In this document: one piece after another, positions 1 through 6,882 of the stretch
Layout of the letters: each line of letters opens with the position of its first letter
Position numbering within the stretch: the first letter of the stretch is position 1
Assembly (NCBI GenBank): GCA_002729525.1
Contig: PBYI01000048.1
Coordinates: forward strand, 1 to 64,000
DNA from: Nocardioides sp.
Lineage (GTDB): Bacteria > Actinomycetota > Actinomycetes > Propionibacteriales > Nocardioidaceae
DNA length: 64,000 nt
Direction of reading: 5' to 3'
The notes under the pieces: generated by a model
Database searches by the model: none
What the model was told of the DNA's origin: nothing
The model's input: the letters and a program-made list of their open reading frames with translations, nothing else
Position numbers and translations under genes: made by a program

Positions 1-288
1 CGGCTGGCGTGCGAGGCCCACCTGATCCCGGCCGTGCTGGGTGGGGAGTCCGAGGTCCTCGACCTCGGCCGCGCCCGCCGCCTCCACACCCGCGCGATGC
101 GCCTCGCGCGGCTCGTGGAGCAGCCCACCTGTGAGCAGCCCACCTGCGACGTCCCCGCCACCGCCTGCCACGCCCACCACCGCACCCCCTGGGCCCGCGG
201 CGGCACCACCGCCAAACACACCCTCGAGTGGCTCTGCCCCCACCACCACCGCCAGACCCACGCCACCGACACCGTCAGACGGACGTGA
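1..288 (+). CDS. HNH endonuclease domain protein (DUF222/13E12 type), C-terminal part
   Basis: The reading frame is open from base 1, so the gene starts before the window and only the last 95 codons are present. The visible part matches the C-terminal HNH nuclease region of the DUF222/13E12-repeat proteins that occur in many copies in actinobacterial genomes. Cysteines of a probable zinc site come first, then HAHHRTPWARGG, then a CPHHHRQTH ending. These proteins are predicted metal-dependent DNA nucleases; their cellular role is not settled. The neighbours are unrelated. It is an ordinary chromosomal family member and gives no evidence of an intron or a mobile element. Confidence 0.8.
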   Translation, partial: RLACEAHLIPAVLGGESEVLDLGRARRLHTRAMRLARLVEQPTCEQPTCDVPATACHAHHRTPWARGGTTAKHTLEWLCPHHHRQTHATDTVRRT

Positions 289-302
289 GGAGCGTGTCGT
301 TG

Positions 303-749
303 TCAGGCCACGCCGGCGTCGACGATCCGCCAGGAGCCGTCGCCCCCGCGCTCGAGGTAGTAGCCCCAGAGGCCGTCCTCGATCGTGCCGTCACCGCCGG
401 AGAAGTCGGCGGTGAAGACGACGTGCGCGTGCCGGTCGTCGCCGGTCACCGTGCCGATCTCCACGTGGTGCGCCGTCGACGGTCGACTGAACCGACCCAG
501 GTGCTCGTCCGGTCGGATCGCCTCCGCGGTGTCGAAGTCGCGCGCGGCCACAGCGTCGAGGTAGGCGAGCGCGACCGCCTCCGGGGTGGCGTCCGGTCCG
601 GGTATGCGCACGTCCTCGCGCGGGGCCGACCACACCAGCAGTCCGGCGACCGCGGATGCCACGACGCCGGTGACGACCCCGGCCGCGACCACCGCGAGGG
701 TCTGGCCTCGGCGCAGCCCGCGCGCGGGGGTCGACGTGGACGGCGGCAT
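303..749 (-). CDS. Small membrane-anchored protein of unknown function
   Basis: 148 residues. A short basic N-terminus (TPARGLRRG) is followed by one hydrophobic segment at about residues 17-40. The rest is soluble and should lie outside the cell, since positive residues precede the membrane segment. The pattern of an early DAVAARDFDTAEAI helix, beta-rich middle and a final WRIVDAG strand resembles small NTF2-like or DUF4878-type extracytoplasmic domains, but I do not recognise the family. The start was chosen as the first Met before the basic stretch and membrane helix; longer readings run antisense through the LysR gene. It is convergent with the HNH gene and in the same direction as the LysR gene. 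Confidence 0.6.
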   Translation of the reverse strand: MPPSTSTPARGLRRGQTLAVVAAGVVTGVVASAVAGLLVWSAPREDVRIPGPDATPEAVALAYLDAVAARDFDTAEAIRPDEHLGRFSRPSTAHHVEIGTVTGDDRHAHVVFTADFSGGDGTIEDGLWGYYLERGGDGSWRIVDAGVA

Positions 750-807
750 GCAGGGGATGGTCTCACCGGGCGGCGGCCGTGGGGACTGCTGCTGGGAGGG
801 GAGTCGG

Positions 808-1704
808 TCAGCCCGCCACGGCGCGGACCGCCTCGGCCACCCGCAGCGCGGCGGGTCCGGCGTCGTCGCGACGCACCAGCGCCAGCGGGACCTCGGTGCG
901 CGGGTCGTCCAGCGGCACGTAGGCGACCCCGTCGTGCCGGAGCGCGCGCACGCTCGCCGGCACGAGCCCGACCCCGAGACCCGCGGCCACGAACGCCACC
1001 AGGGTGCCGGTCTCCGACACCTCCAGCACCTCGCGCGGCACCACCCCGGCCTCCCGGTAGACGTCGAGCACGCGCGGCTGCATCGTCGAGCGCCGCCCGC
1101 CCGGCTGGGTGACGAGCGGGTCGACGGCCAGGTCCGCGAGGCGTACGCCGTCCGCACCGGCCAGCGGGTGCTGCGCCGGGAGCACCGCCACCAGCGCCTC
1201 CGAGCGCAGCGGCTCCACGACCAGCCCGGCCGGCGTGCTCGGCCCCGGCCGCAGCACCGCCAGGTCGAGCGACCCGGATGCCACCTCGTCGAGCAGCGCC
1301 GGACCGAGCAGCTCGCCCCTCACGTCGAGGCGCAGGTCGGGCAGGTCGGCGCGCACCCGGCGCACCAGCCGCGGCAGGACGTCGTACGTCGCGGTGCCGA
1401 CGAAGCCGACGGCGACCCGCCCGGCCAGGCCCTCGCCGAGCAGTCGCAGGTCGCCGGTCGTGCGATCGAGCGCGGCCAGCACCTCGCGAGCCCGGGTCAG
1501 CAGCAGTCGGCCGGCGTCGGTCAGGTCGACGCGGCGCGTCGATCGGTCCAGCAGCCGGACGCCGACCTCGGCCTCCAGCGCCTTGAGCTGCTGCGACAGC
1601 GCGGGCTGCGCCAGGTGCGGCCGGGCGGCGGCGCGACCGAAGTGTCGCTCCTCGGCGAGCACGACGTACGAGCGCAGCAGGCGGGTCTCCACCCCGCCCA
1701 TCAT
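808..1704 (-). CDS. LysR-family transcriptional regulator
   Basis: 298 residues, the usual LysR length. An N-terminal winged helix-turn-helix (about residues 5-65, with FGRAAARPHLAQPALSQQ) is followed by a periplasmic-binding-like effector domain (about 92-298). The gene is divergent from pcaFIJ with a 72-base gap, the standard arrangement for a LysR activator of the adjacent operon. The likely co-inducer is therefore a beta-ketoadipate-pathway intermediate (inference). Two ATG codons lie in a row at the start; 1704 or 1701 could be used. The gap is the most AT-rich DNA nearby and carries a direct repeat ATCAA-N9-ATCAA (1718 and 1732) that could be part of the binding site. Confidence 0.85.
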   Translation of the reverse strand: MMGGVETRLLRSYVVLAEERHFGRAAARPHLAQPALSQQLKALEAEVGVRLLDRSTRRVDLTDAGRLLLTRAREVLAALDRTTGDLRLLGEGLAGRVAVGFVGTATYDVLPRLVRRVRADLPDLRLDVRGELLGPALLDEVASGSLDLAVLRPGPSTPAGLVVEPLRSEALVAVLPAQHPLAGADGVRLADLAVDPLVTQPGGRRSTMQPRVLDVYREAGVVPREVLEVSETGTLVAFVAAGLGVGLVPASVRALRHDGVAYVPLDDPRTEVPLALVRRDDAGPAALRVAEAVRAVAG

Positions 1705-1763
1705 ATTCACCGCACTTATCAATCCGTGCAGATCAACTATTGGACGTGATGGATACCCGGACC

Positions 1764-1776
1764 TACCGTCGAGGAC
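1764..1776 (+). promoter_or_regulatory. -10 element of a leaderless promoter for pcaF
   Basis: TACCGT at 1764-1769 is followed by exactly 7 bases and then the GTG of pcaF, so transcription would begin at the start codon. No good Shine-Dalgarno sequence is placed for this GTG. Confidence 0.4.
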
Positions 1777-2988
1777 GTGACCGCCGCCTACCTGTACGCC
1801 GCCGCCCGCACGCCGTTCGGGCGCTTCAACGGCGCCCTCGCCGACCAGCGTCCCGATGACCTCGCCGCGACCGCCCTCGCCGGGGTGCTCGCCCAGGCGC
1901 CCGCGCTCGACCCGGCCGCGATCGACGACGTCGTGTGGGGCTGCGCCAACCAGGCCGGTGAGGACAACCGCAACGTCGGCCGGATGGCGGTGCTGCTCGC
2001 GGGCCTGCCGACCTCGGTGCCCGCGGTCACCGTCAACCGGCTCTGCGGCTCCAGCCTCGACGCCGCGATCGCCGGCTCGCGCGCCATCGAGACCGGCGAC
2101 GCCGACGTCGTGGTCGTCGGCGGGGTCGAGTCGATGACCCGTGCGCCCTGGGTGCTGCCCAAGCCGTCGCGCGCCTTCCCGGCCGGCAACGTCACCGCCG
2201 TCTCGACGACCCTTGGGTGGCGGCTCGTCAACGACCGGATGCCGGTCGAGTGGACCGTCTCGCTGGGCGAGTCGAACGAGATGCTGGGGGAGCGGTTCGG
2301 CATCGGCCGCGACCGGCAGGACGCCTTCGCCGCCCGCTCGCACACCCTCGCGCACGAGGCCTGGGAGGCCGGTCGGTACGACGACCTGGTGGTGCCGGTC
2401 GCGGGCGTCGACCTGACCCGCGACGAGGGCATCCGACCCGGCTCGACCGCCGAGAAGCTCGGTGGGCTCACGCCGGTCTTCCGCAGCGCGGACGCCGGCG
2501 GCACCATCACCGCCGGCAACGCCAGCCCGCTCAACGACGGCGCCTCCGCCCTGATCCTCGGCAGCGAGAGCGCCGACCTCGGCACCGACCCGATCGCCCG
2601 GATCGCCGGCCGCGGGGTGTTCGCCAACGACCCGCAGGAGTTCGGCTACGCGCCGGTGGAGGCCGCCAACGCCGCCCTCGGCCGCGCCGGCATCGGCTGG
2701 GGCGACGTCGCCGCCGTCGAGCTCAACGAGGCCTTCGCCGTGCAGTCGCTGGCCTGCGCCGACGCCTGGGAGAAGGACGGCCTCGACCCCGAGGTCGTCA
2801 ACGCGTGGGGCGGCGCCATCGCCATCGGTCACCCGCTTGGCGCGTCCGGCGCCCGCGTGCTCGGCACGCTCGCCGCCCGCCTCCGGGCCAGCGGTGAGCG
2901 CTGGGGCGTCGCCGCCATCTGCATCGGCGTCGGCCAGGGCCTCGCGGTCGTCCTCGAGAACGTCGCGACCGAGGGGGGCGCCGCGTGA
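1777..2988 (+). CDS. pcaF: 3-oxoadipyl-CoA thiolase
   Basis: 403 residues, a full-length type II thiolase that would cleave 3-oxoadipyl-CoA with CoA to succinyl-CoA and acetyl-CoA. Catalytic residues are in place: nucleophile Cys90 in RLCGSS, His352 in GHPLGASG, and Cys382 in CIGVGQG. The segment MTRAPWVLPK followed by TTLGWRLVN is characteristic of PcaF/PaaJ thiolases and less so of acetoacetyl-CoA thiolases. The gene overlaps the CoA-transferase gene after it by 4 bases, so thiolase and transferase are made together, as expected for the last two steps of the beta-ketoadipate pathway. Ring-cleavage genes are not in this window. GTG start, probably leaderless. Confidence 0.85.
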   Translation: MTAAYLYAAARTPFGRFNGALADQRPDDLAATALAGVLAQAPALDPAAIDDVVWGCANQAGEDNRNVGRMAVLLAGLPTSVPAVTVNRLCGSSLDAAIAGSRAIETGDADVVVVGGVESMTRAPWVLPKPSRAFPAGNVTAVSTTLGWRLVNDRMPVEWTVSLGESNEMLGERFGIGRDRQDAFAARSHTLAHEAWEAGRYDDLVVPVAGVDLTRDEGIRPGSTAEKLGGLTPVFRSADAGGTITAGNASPLNDGASALILGSESADLGTDPIARIAGRGVFANDPQEFGYAPVEAANAALGRAGIGWGDVAAVELNEAFAVQSLACADAWEKDGLDPEVVNAWGGAIAIGHPLGASGARVLGTLAARLRASGERWGVAAICIGVGQGLAVVLENVATEGGAA

Positions 2989-3668
2989 GCGTCGAGGTCT
3001 GCACGTCGTACGACGAGGCGGTCGCCGACGTCGCCGACGGCTCCACCGTGCTCGTCGGCGGGTTCGGCATGGCCGGCATGCCGGTCCACCTCATCGACGC
3101 GCTCATCCGGCAGGGCGCGACCGACCTGACCGTCGTCTCGAACAACGCCGGCAACGGCGACACCGGCCTCGCCGCACTGCTGGCCGCGAAGCGCGTGCGC
3201 ACGGTGATCTGCTCGTTCCCGCGCCAGGCCGACTCCTGGGTCTTCGACGGGCTCTACCGCGCCGGCGACATCGAGCTCGAGGTCGTCCCGCAGGGCAACC
3301 TCGCCGAGCGGATGCGGGCCGCGGGTGCCGGCATCGGGGCCTTCTACTGCCCGACCGCCGTCGGCACGCCCCTGTCGGAGGGCAAGGAGACCCGCGAGAT
3401 CGACGGGCGCACCTACGTGCTGGAGTACCCGATCCGCGGCGACGTCGCGCTCATCGGCGCGCACCTGTCGGACCGGATGGGCAACCTCGTCTACCGCAAG
3501 ACGGCCCGCAACTTCGGTCCGGTCATGGCGACCGCCGCCCGCACCGTGGTCGCCCAGGTCGACTGCGTCGTCGAGACCGGCGAGATCGACCCCGAGCACG
3601 TGGTCACCCCGTCCATCTACGTCGACCGCGTGGTGCCCGCCGGCGCCCGTGAGGAGGTGCCGGCATGA
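2985..3668 (+). CDS. pcaI: 3-oxoadipate CoA-transferase subunit A
   Basis: 227 residues, the length of the alpha subunit of 3-oxoacid CoA-transferases. The CoA-binding GGFGMAGMP turn (about residues 22-30) and the NNAGNGDTGLAALL and SFPRQADSW segments are conserved in PcaI/ScoA. With subunit B it would move CoA from succinyl-CoA to 3-oxoadipate, feeding the upstream thiolase. The GTG start overlaps the thiolase stop and its own stop overlaps the start of subunit B, so the three genes are translationally coupled. Use on acetoacetate (ScoA) cannot be excluded from sequence, but the PcaF-like thiolase favours 3-oxoadipate. Confidence 0.82.
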   Translation: MSVEVCTSYDEAVADVADGSTVLVGGFGMAGMPVHLIDALIRQGATDLTVVSNNAGNGDTGLAALLAAKRVRTVICSFPRQADSWVFDGLYRAGDIELEVVPQGNLAERMRAAGAGIGAFYCPTAVGTPLSEGKETREIDGRTYVLEYPIRGDVALIGAHLSDRMGNLVYRKTARNFGPVMATAARTVVAQVDCVVETGEIDPEHVVTPSIYVDRVVPAGAREEVPA

Positions 3669-4357
3669 CGACCAGCCAGACCACCAGCCAGACCACCAGC
3701 CAGACCACCAGCAGCCCTCGCACCAAGCACGAGATCGCCGCCGCCATCGCCGCCGACGTCGCCGCGGCCTTCCCGCGGGGCGCCTACGCCAACCTCGGCA
3801 TCGGCCAGCCGACCCTGGTCGCCGACCACCTGCCACCCGGCTCCGGCGTCGTGCTCCACACCGAGAACGGCATGCTCAACATGGGTCCCGCCGCCACCGG
3901 CGACGAGGTCGACCCCGACCTCACCAACGCCGGAAAGATCCCGGTCACCGAGCTGCCCGGGGCGGCGTACTTCCACCACGCCGACTCCTTCGCGATGATG
4001 CGCGGCGGCCACCTCGACGTGTGCGTGCTCGGCGCCTTCCAGGTGTCGGCGACGGGCGACCTCGCCAACTGGCACACCGGCGCACCCGACGCGATCCCGG
4101 CGGTCGGCGGGGCGATGGACCTGGCCATCGGCGCCAAGGAGGTCTGGGTGATGATGACGCTCCTCACGAAGGACGGCACGCCCAAGCTGGTGCCCGAGTG
4201 CACCTACCCGCTCACCGGGCTGGGCTGCGTCGACCGGGTCTACACCGACCTCGGCACCTTCGAGATCACACGCGACGGCGTGACGGTGCGCGACGTCGCC
4301 GGCACCACGGTGGAGGCGCTGCGCGACCTGCTCGGCCCGGCGGTCCTGCCCGGCTGA
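3665..4357 (+). CDS. pcaJ: 3-oxoadipate CoA-transferase subunit B
   Basis: 230 residues. The catalytic glutamate that forms the CoA thioester is Glu67 in HTENGMLNMGP. The ANLGIGQPTLVA segment before it and HADSFAMMRGG after it are typical of the beta subunit of class I CoA-transferases. The first 17 residues are unusual: a low-complexity TTSQ repeat encoded by a 12-base DNA repeat, placed before the normal family start (around TKHEIAAAIA). It is probably a disordered tag and may vary in length between strains. Last gene of pcaFIJ; a strong hairpin follows. Confidence 0.85.
   Translation: MTTSQTTSQTTSQTTSSPRTKHEIAAAIAADVAAAFPRGAYANLGIGQPTLVADHLPPGSGVVLHTENGMLNMGPAATGDEVDPDLTNAGKIPVTELPGAAYFHHADSFAMMRGGHLDVCVLGAFQVSATGDLANWHTGAPDAIPAVGGAMDLAIGAKEVWVMMTLLTKDGTPKLVPECTYPLTGLGCVDRVYTDLGTFEITRDGVTVRDVAGTTVEALRDLLGPAVLPG
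3671..3712 (+). repeat. 12-base tandem repeat inside pcaJ
   Basis: Three and a half copies of ACCAGCCAGACC encode the Thr-Thr-Ser-Gln repeats at the N-terminus of PcaJ. The unit is a multiple of three, so slippage would keep the frame. Confidence 0.9.
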
Positions 4358-4374
4358 CACCGGCGTACGGCGAC

Positions 4375-4405
4375 GGGCCGCCCGGGTCGACGACCCGGAC
4401 GGCCC
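4375..4405. terminator. Bidirectional hairpin between convergent pcaJ and DoxX genes
   Basis: GGGCCG, one mismatch, CCGGGTC, a GAC loop, then GACCCGG, a mismatch and CGGCCC: a 13-pair stem with one mismatch. There is no T tract on either side, as is common in high-GC actinobacteria. It lies between the stop codons of converging genes. Confidence 0.65.
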
Positions 4406-4440
4406 GTGCGGAGCGGTCCTGCGGAGGGCTCGGTGGCGAC

Positions 4441-5037
4441 TCAGCGGAGCCAGGGGTGACGCTGCACCAGCTCGGTGGCGGCCCACCGGCGGCCGAGGCC
4501 CCAGGTGTCACCGGCGTACATCGTGGCGAGCACGACGACCGCGACGGCACCGACCACGTGGTCGTCGATCACCGGGTTGTTCTCCGGCCACAGCACGGCG
4601 GACCACATCATCGCGTAGAGCGCGGCGCCGGCGACGGCCGCGGCGCGCATCCCGATGCCCAGGGTCAGCGCGAGGCCGATGCCGAGCAGCGCACCCATGA
4701 ACAGCACGTCGGCCCACCAGGCCCCCGCGAAGGACTGGTAAAAGCCGGCCAGGGGGCCGCTGGTGCCGAAGGACAGGAAGCCCTCAGTCGGGCTGCCGCC
4801 GTTGATCCACGCGGCGTCGCCGAGGTAGTCGACCGTGCCGTCCTCCATCGCTCCGGTGTGGAAGCCGAGGGCGAGCAGCTTGTCGAGGAAGGCCCACAGG
4901 AAGGTGAGGCCGAAGGTGATGCGCAGGACCGCGAGCGCCTTGCGGGCGAACGGCGTGCCGGGGGCGTCGTCGACGGTGCGCTCGACGAGCGCGGTCGTGG
5001 CGGTGGCCTCGTGACGGTGCGGGGCGTGGAGGATCAT
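4441..5037 (-). CDS. DoxX-family integral membrane protein
   Basis: About 198 residues with four predicted membrane segments: ALAVLRITFGLTFLWAFLD, the ADVLFMGALLGIGLALTL region, AAAVAGAALYAMMWSA and HVVGAVAVVVLATMYAG. This is the layout of DoxX/DoxD-like proteins, which include the small subunit of thiosulfate:quinone oxidoreductase; most actinobacterial members have no proven substrate. An upstream ATG at 5046 directly abuts the ribosome-binding site AGGAG, whereas the ATG at 5037 lies 9 bases after it, so 5037 is the better start. It is followed upstream by a universal stress gene in the same direction, about 95 bases away. Confidence 0.75.
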   Translation of the reverse strand: MILHAPHRHEATATTALVERTVDDAPGTPFARKALAVLRITFGLTFLWAFLDKLLALGFHTGAMEDGTVDYLGDAAWINGGSPTEGFLSFGTSGPLAGFYQSFAGAWWADVLFMGALLGIGLALTLGIGMRAAAVAGAALYAMMWSAVLWPENNPVIDDHVVGAVAVVVLATMYAGDTWGLGRRWAATELVQRHPWLR

Positions 5038-5132
5038 GTCGAACATCTCCTGGGTGGAAAGGCCCTCGTCTGCCCGGGGGCCTGGTCTGTGGGTTGCGGC
5101 GGTGGGGGTTGCGGCGGTGGGGGTGGCGGCGC

Positions 5133-6032
5133 TCAGGCGTCGACGGCGGTCGGTACGACGGCCACGGGACCGTGCGCGCGCTCGACCACGGCGGTGAGCA
5201 CCGGGTGCGGGAAGAGCTGGCGGCGGTCGCGCCGGACGGTCCGGCCGAGCACCAGCAGCGACGACTCCTCGGCTGCCGCGAGCACGGCCTCGACCGTGGG
5301 TCGCGAGACGTCGGAGTCGAGGTCGGCGACCACGTCGGGGAACTTCTCGGCCAGGCCCGCGACGGTCTCGGCGAGCAGCACCTGGAGGTCGGTCAGCGTG
5401 CCGACCTCACCGGGCGGCACGGTCAGCGGGTCGAAGCAGTGGACCACCCGGACCCGCCCGCTCGTGGCGGCGGCGTACCGGTAGGCGAGCTCGACGACCG
5501 CGCGCGCCGTGGCCGTGCCGTCGACGGCGGCGACCACCGGCTGGTGGGTGCGCGGCTCGCCGGGGCGGATCACCACGACGGGGCCGTGCGCGTGGCGCAC
5601 CAGCATCGCGCTCACCGAGCCGAGCACCAGGCTGGACACCGGACCGCGTCCGCGCGAGCCGACGACGACCAGGTGGGCCCGCTCGGTCGCCTGCTCCAGC
5701 GCGACGCGGGGGTCGAGGTCGTCGGCCACGGTGCGCACGGCCAGGCCGAACCGGCCGACCCGGGCCGCCGCGGCCGCCTCGGCGAGGACCTCGGCCTGCC
5801 CCTCCTCGTGCCCGCGCCGCACCTCGGCGGCGTCGATCACCGGGACCGCCAGGGCGCCGTACGGGATCGCCGGCGGCGGGGCGGAGTAGAGGAGGGTGAG
5901 CACGCGGTGCTCGCGGTGCGCGAGGTCCGCGGCCCAGTCGACGGCGCTGCTCGCGCCCTCGGAGCCGTCCACGCCGACGACGATGCTGCCCGGTTCGATG
6001 CTGTCGATCCCGCGGATCCCGGTCCTGTTCAT
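5133..6032 (-). CDS. Universal stress protein, two tandem Usp domains
   Basis: 299 residues holding two Usp domains (about 15-150 and 160-298). The first has the ATP-binding signature G-x2-G-x9-G-S in GSRGRGPVSSLVLGS; the second ends VLGRTVRRDRRQLFPHP and has lost the G-x9-G part, so only one nucleotide site is likely. Tandem-Usp proteins of this size are typical members of the DosR dormancy regulon in mycobacteria. Here the gene is divergent from a DosR/DosS-like pair with a possible DosR box between them, which supports the same link (inference). The start at 6032 is preceded by GGAGG; a longer reading has no such site. Confidence 0.85.
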   Translation of the reverse strand: MNRTGIRGIDSIEPGSIVVGVDGSEGASSAVDWAADLAHREHRVLTLLYSAPPPAIPYGALAVPVIDAAEVRRGHEEGQAEVLAEAAAAARVGRFGLAVRTVADDLDPRVALEQATERAHLVVVGSRGRGPVSSLVLGSVSAMLVRHAHGPVVVIRPGEPRTHQPVVAAVDGTATARAVVELAYRYAAATSGRVRVVHCFDPLTVPPGEVGTLTDLQVLLAETVAGLAEKFPDVVADLDSDVSRPTVEAVLAAAEESSLLVLGRTVRRDRRQLFPHPVLTAVVERAHGPVAVVPTAVDA

Positions 6033-6127
6033 GCCTCCAGCGTCCTCCGCGCCCGGGCTGCGCAGCACCGGCAAACGGCACCGGCAGCGGCGTCGCTACG
6101 GCCCCGTCCGAGCGGCCCCGCGCCGGC

Positions 6128-6141
6128 GGGCCGAAGGTCCC
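6128..6141. promoter_or_regulatory. Possible DosR-type binding site
   Basis: GGGCCGAAGGTCCC has the 14-base layout of the mycobacterial DosR core GGGACT-WW-AGTCCC, with an AA centre. It matches the right half at 5 of 6 bases and the left half at 4 of 6. It lies about 45 bases upstream of the proposed -10 of the response regulator gene and about 100 bases from the divergent stress gene. Confidence 0.35.
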
Positions 6142-6178
6142 TGGCGCGGGTCGCGCTGCACCGCGGTCGATCACCTTC

Positions 6179-6191
6179 TAGGGTGGGCGGG
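6179..6191 (+). promoter_or_regulatory. -10 element of a leaderless promoter for the response regulator
   Basis: TAGGGT at 6179-6184, then 7 bases, then the GTG start at 6192. There is no separate ribosome-binding site. Confidence 0.45.
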
Positions 6192-6866
6192 GTGAGTGGT
6201 GAGAACGGCACCGGGACGGACGGCACCGTCCGCGTGTTCCTCCTCGACGACCACGGCCTGCTGCGCCGCGGCCTGCGCGACCTCCTCGCGACCGAGGACG
6301 ACATCGAGGTGGTCGGCGAGGCCTCCACCGTCGCCGAGGCCAAGGCCATCGCGGCCCGGCTGGAGCCGGACGTCGCCCTGCTCGACCTGCGCCTGCCCGA
6401 CGGCTCGGGCGTCGACGTCTGCCGCCACCTGCGCGAGGTCGCCCCGGACGTCGCCGTCGTCATGCTGACCTCCTTCGACGACGAGGAGGAGGTGGTCTCG
6501 GCGATCATGGCCGGCGCGTCGGGCTACCTGCTCAAGGACGTCAACGCCGACGAGCTGCTGCGCTCGGTCCGCGCGGTCGCTGCGGGCCACTCGATCCTCG
6601 ACCCCAGCGTCACCGCCCGCGTGCTGGACCGGATGCGCCGCGGTCCCGTCGGCGACCCCGAGCTGGAGCGCCTCACCGACAGCGAGCGCAAGGTGCTCGC
6701 GCTGGTCGCCGAGGGCCTGACCAACCGTCAGATCGCCACCCGCACGCACCTGTCGGAGAAGACGGTCAAGAACTACGTCTCCGACGTGCTGGCCAAGCTC
6801 AACCTCACCAGCCGCACGCAGGCGGCCGTCTTCGCCGTCGAGCACCACCTCGGCCCGAAGCACTGA
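6192..6866 (+). CDS. NarL/FixJ-family response regulator, DosR/DevR-like
   Basis: 224 residues. The receiver domain (about 13-130) has the acidic pair Asp19-Asp20, phosphoacceptor Asp65 in ALLDLRLPDG and the conserved lysine in GYLLKD. A LuxR-type helix-turn-helix (about 155-215) contains LTDSERKVLALVAEGLTNRQ and HLSEKTVKNYVSD. The order and lengths match DevR/DosR. The sensor kinase gene follows after 16 bases. The GTG start at 6192 was chosen because the receiver strand begins shortly after it and a -10 lies 7 bases before it. It probably controls the divergent stress gene and possibly the DoxX and YrhK-like genes (inference). Confidence 0.88.
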   Translation: MSGENGTGTDGTVRVFLLDDHGLLRRGLRDLLATEDDIEVVGEASTVAEAKAIAARLEPDVALLDLRLPDGSGVDVCRHLREVAPDVAVVMLTSFDDEEEVVSAIMAGASGYLLKDVNADELLRSVRAVAAGHSILDPSVTARVLDRMRRGPVGDPELERLTDSERKVLALVAEGLTNRQIATRTHLSEKTVKNYVSDVLAKLNLTSRTQAAVFAVEHHLGPKH

Positions 6867-6882
6867 CGGGTCGCGGCGACCC

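Noticed and set aside
1-288. HNH gene as part of a homing intron, phage or mobile element
   Set aside because: DUF222-type HNH proteins are ordinary repeated chromosomal genes in actinobacteria; no integrase, att site or terminal repeats are seen.
808-2832. Long minus-strand reading frame spanning the LysR gene and running antisense through pcaF
   Set aside because: Only the LysR part (808-1704) has family motifs; the rest is the low-complexity antisense product expected in very GC-rich DNA.
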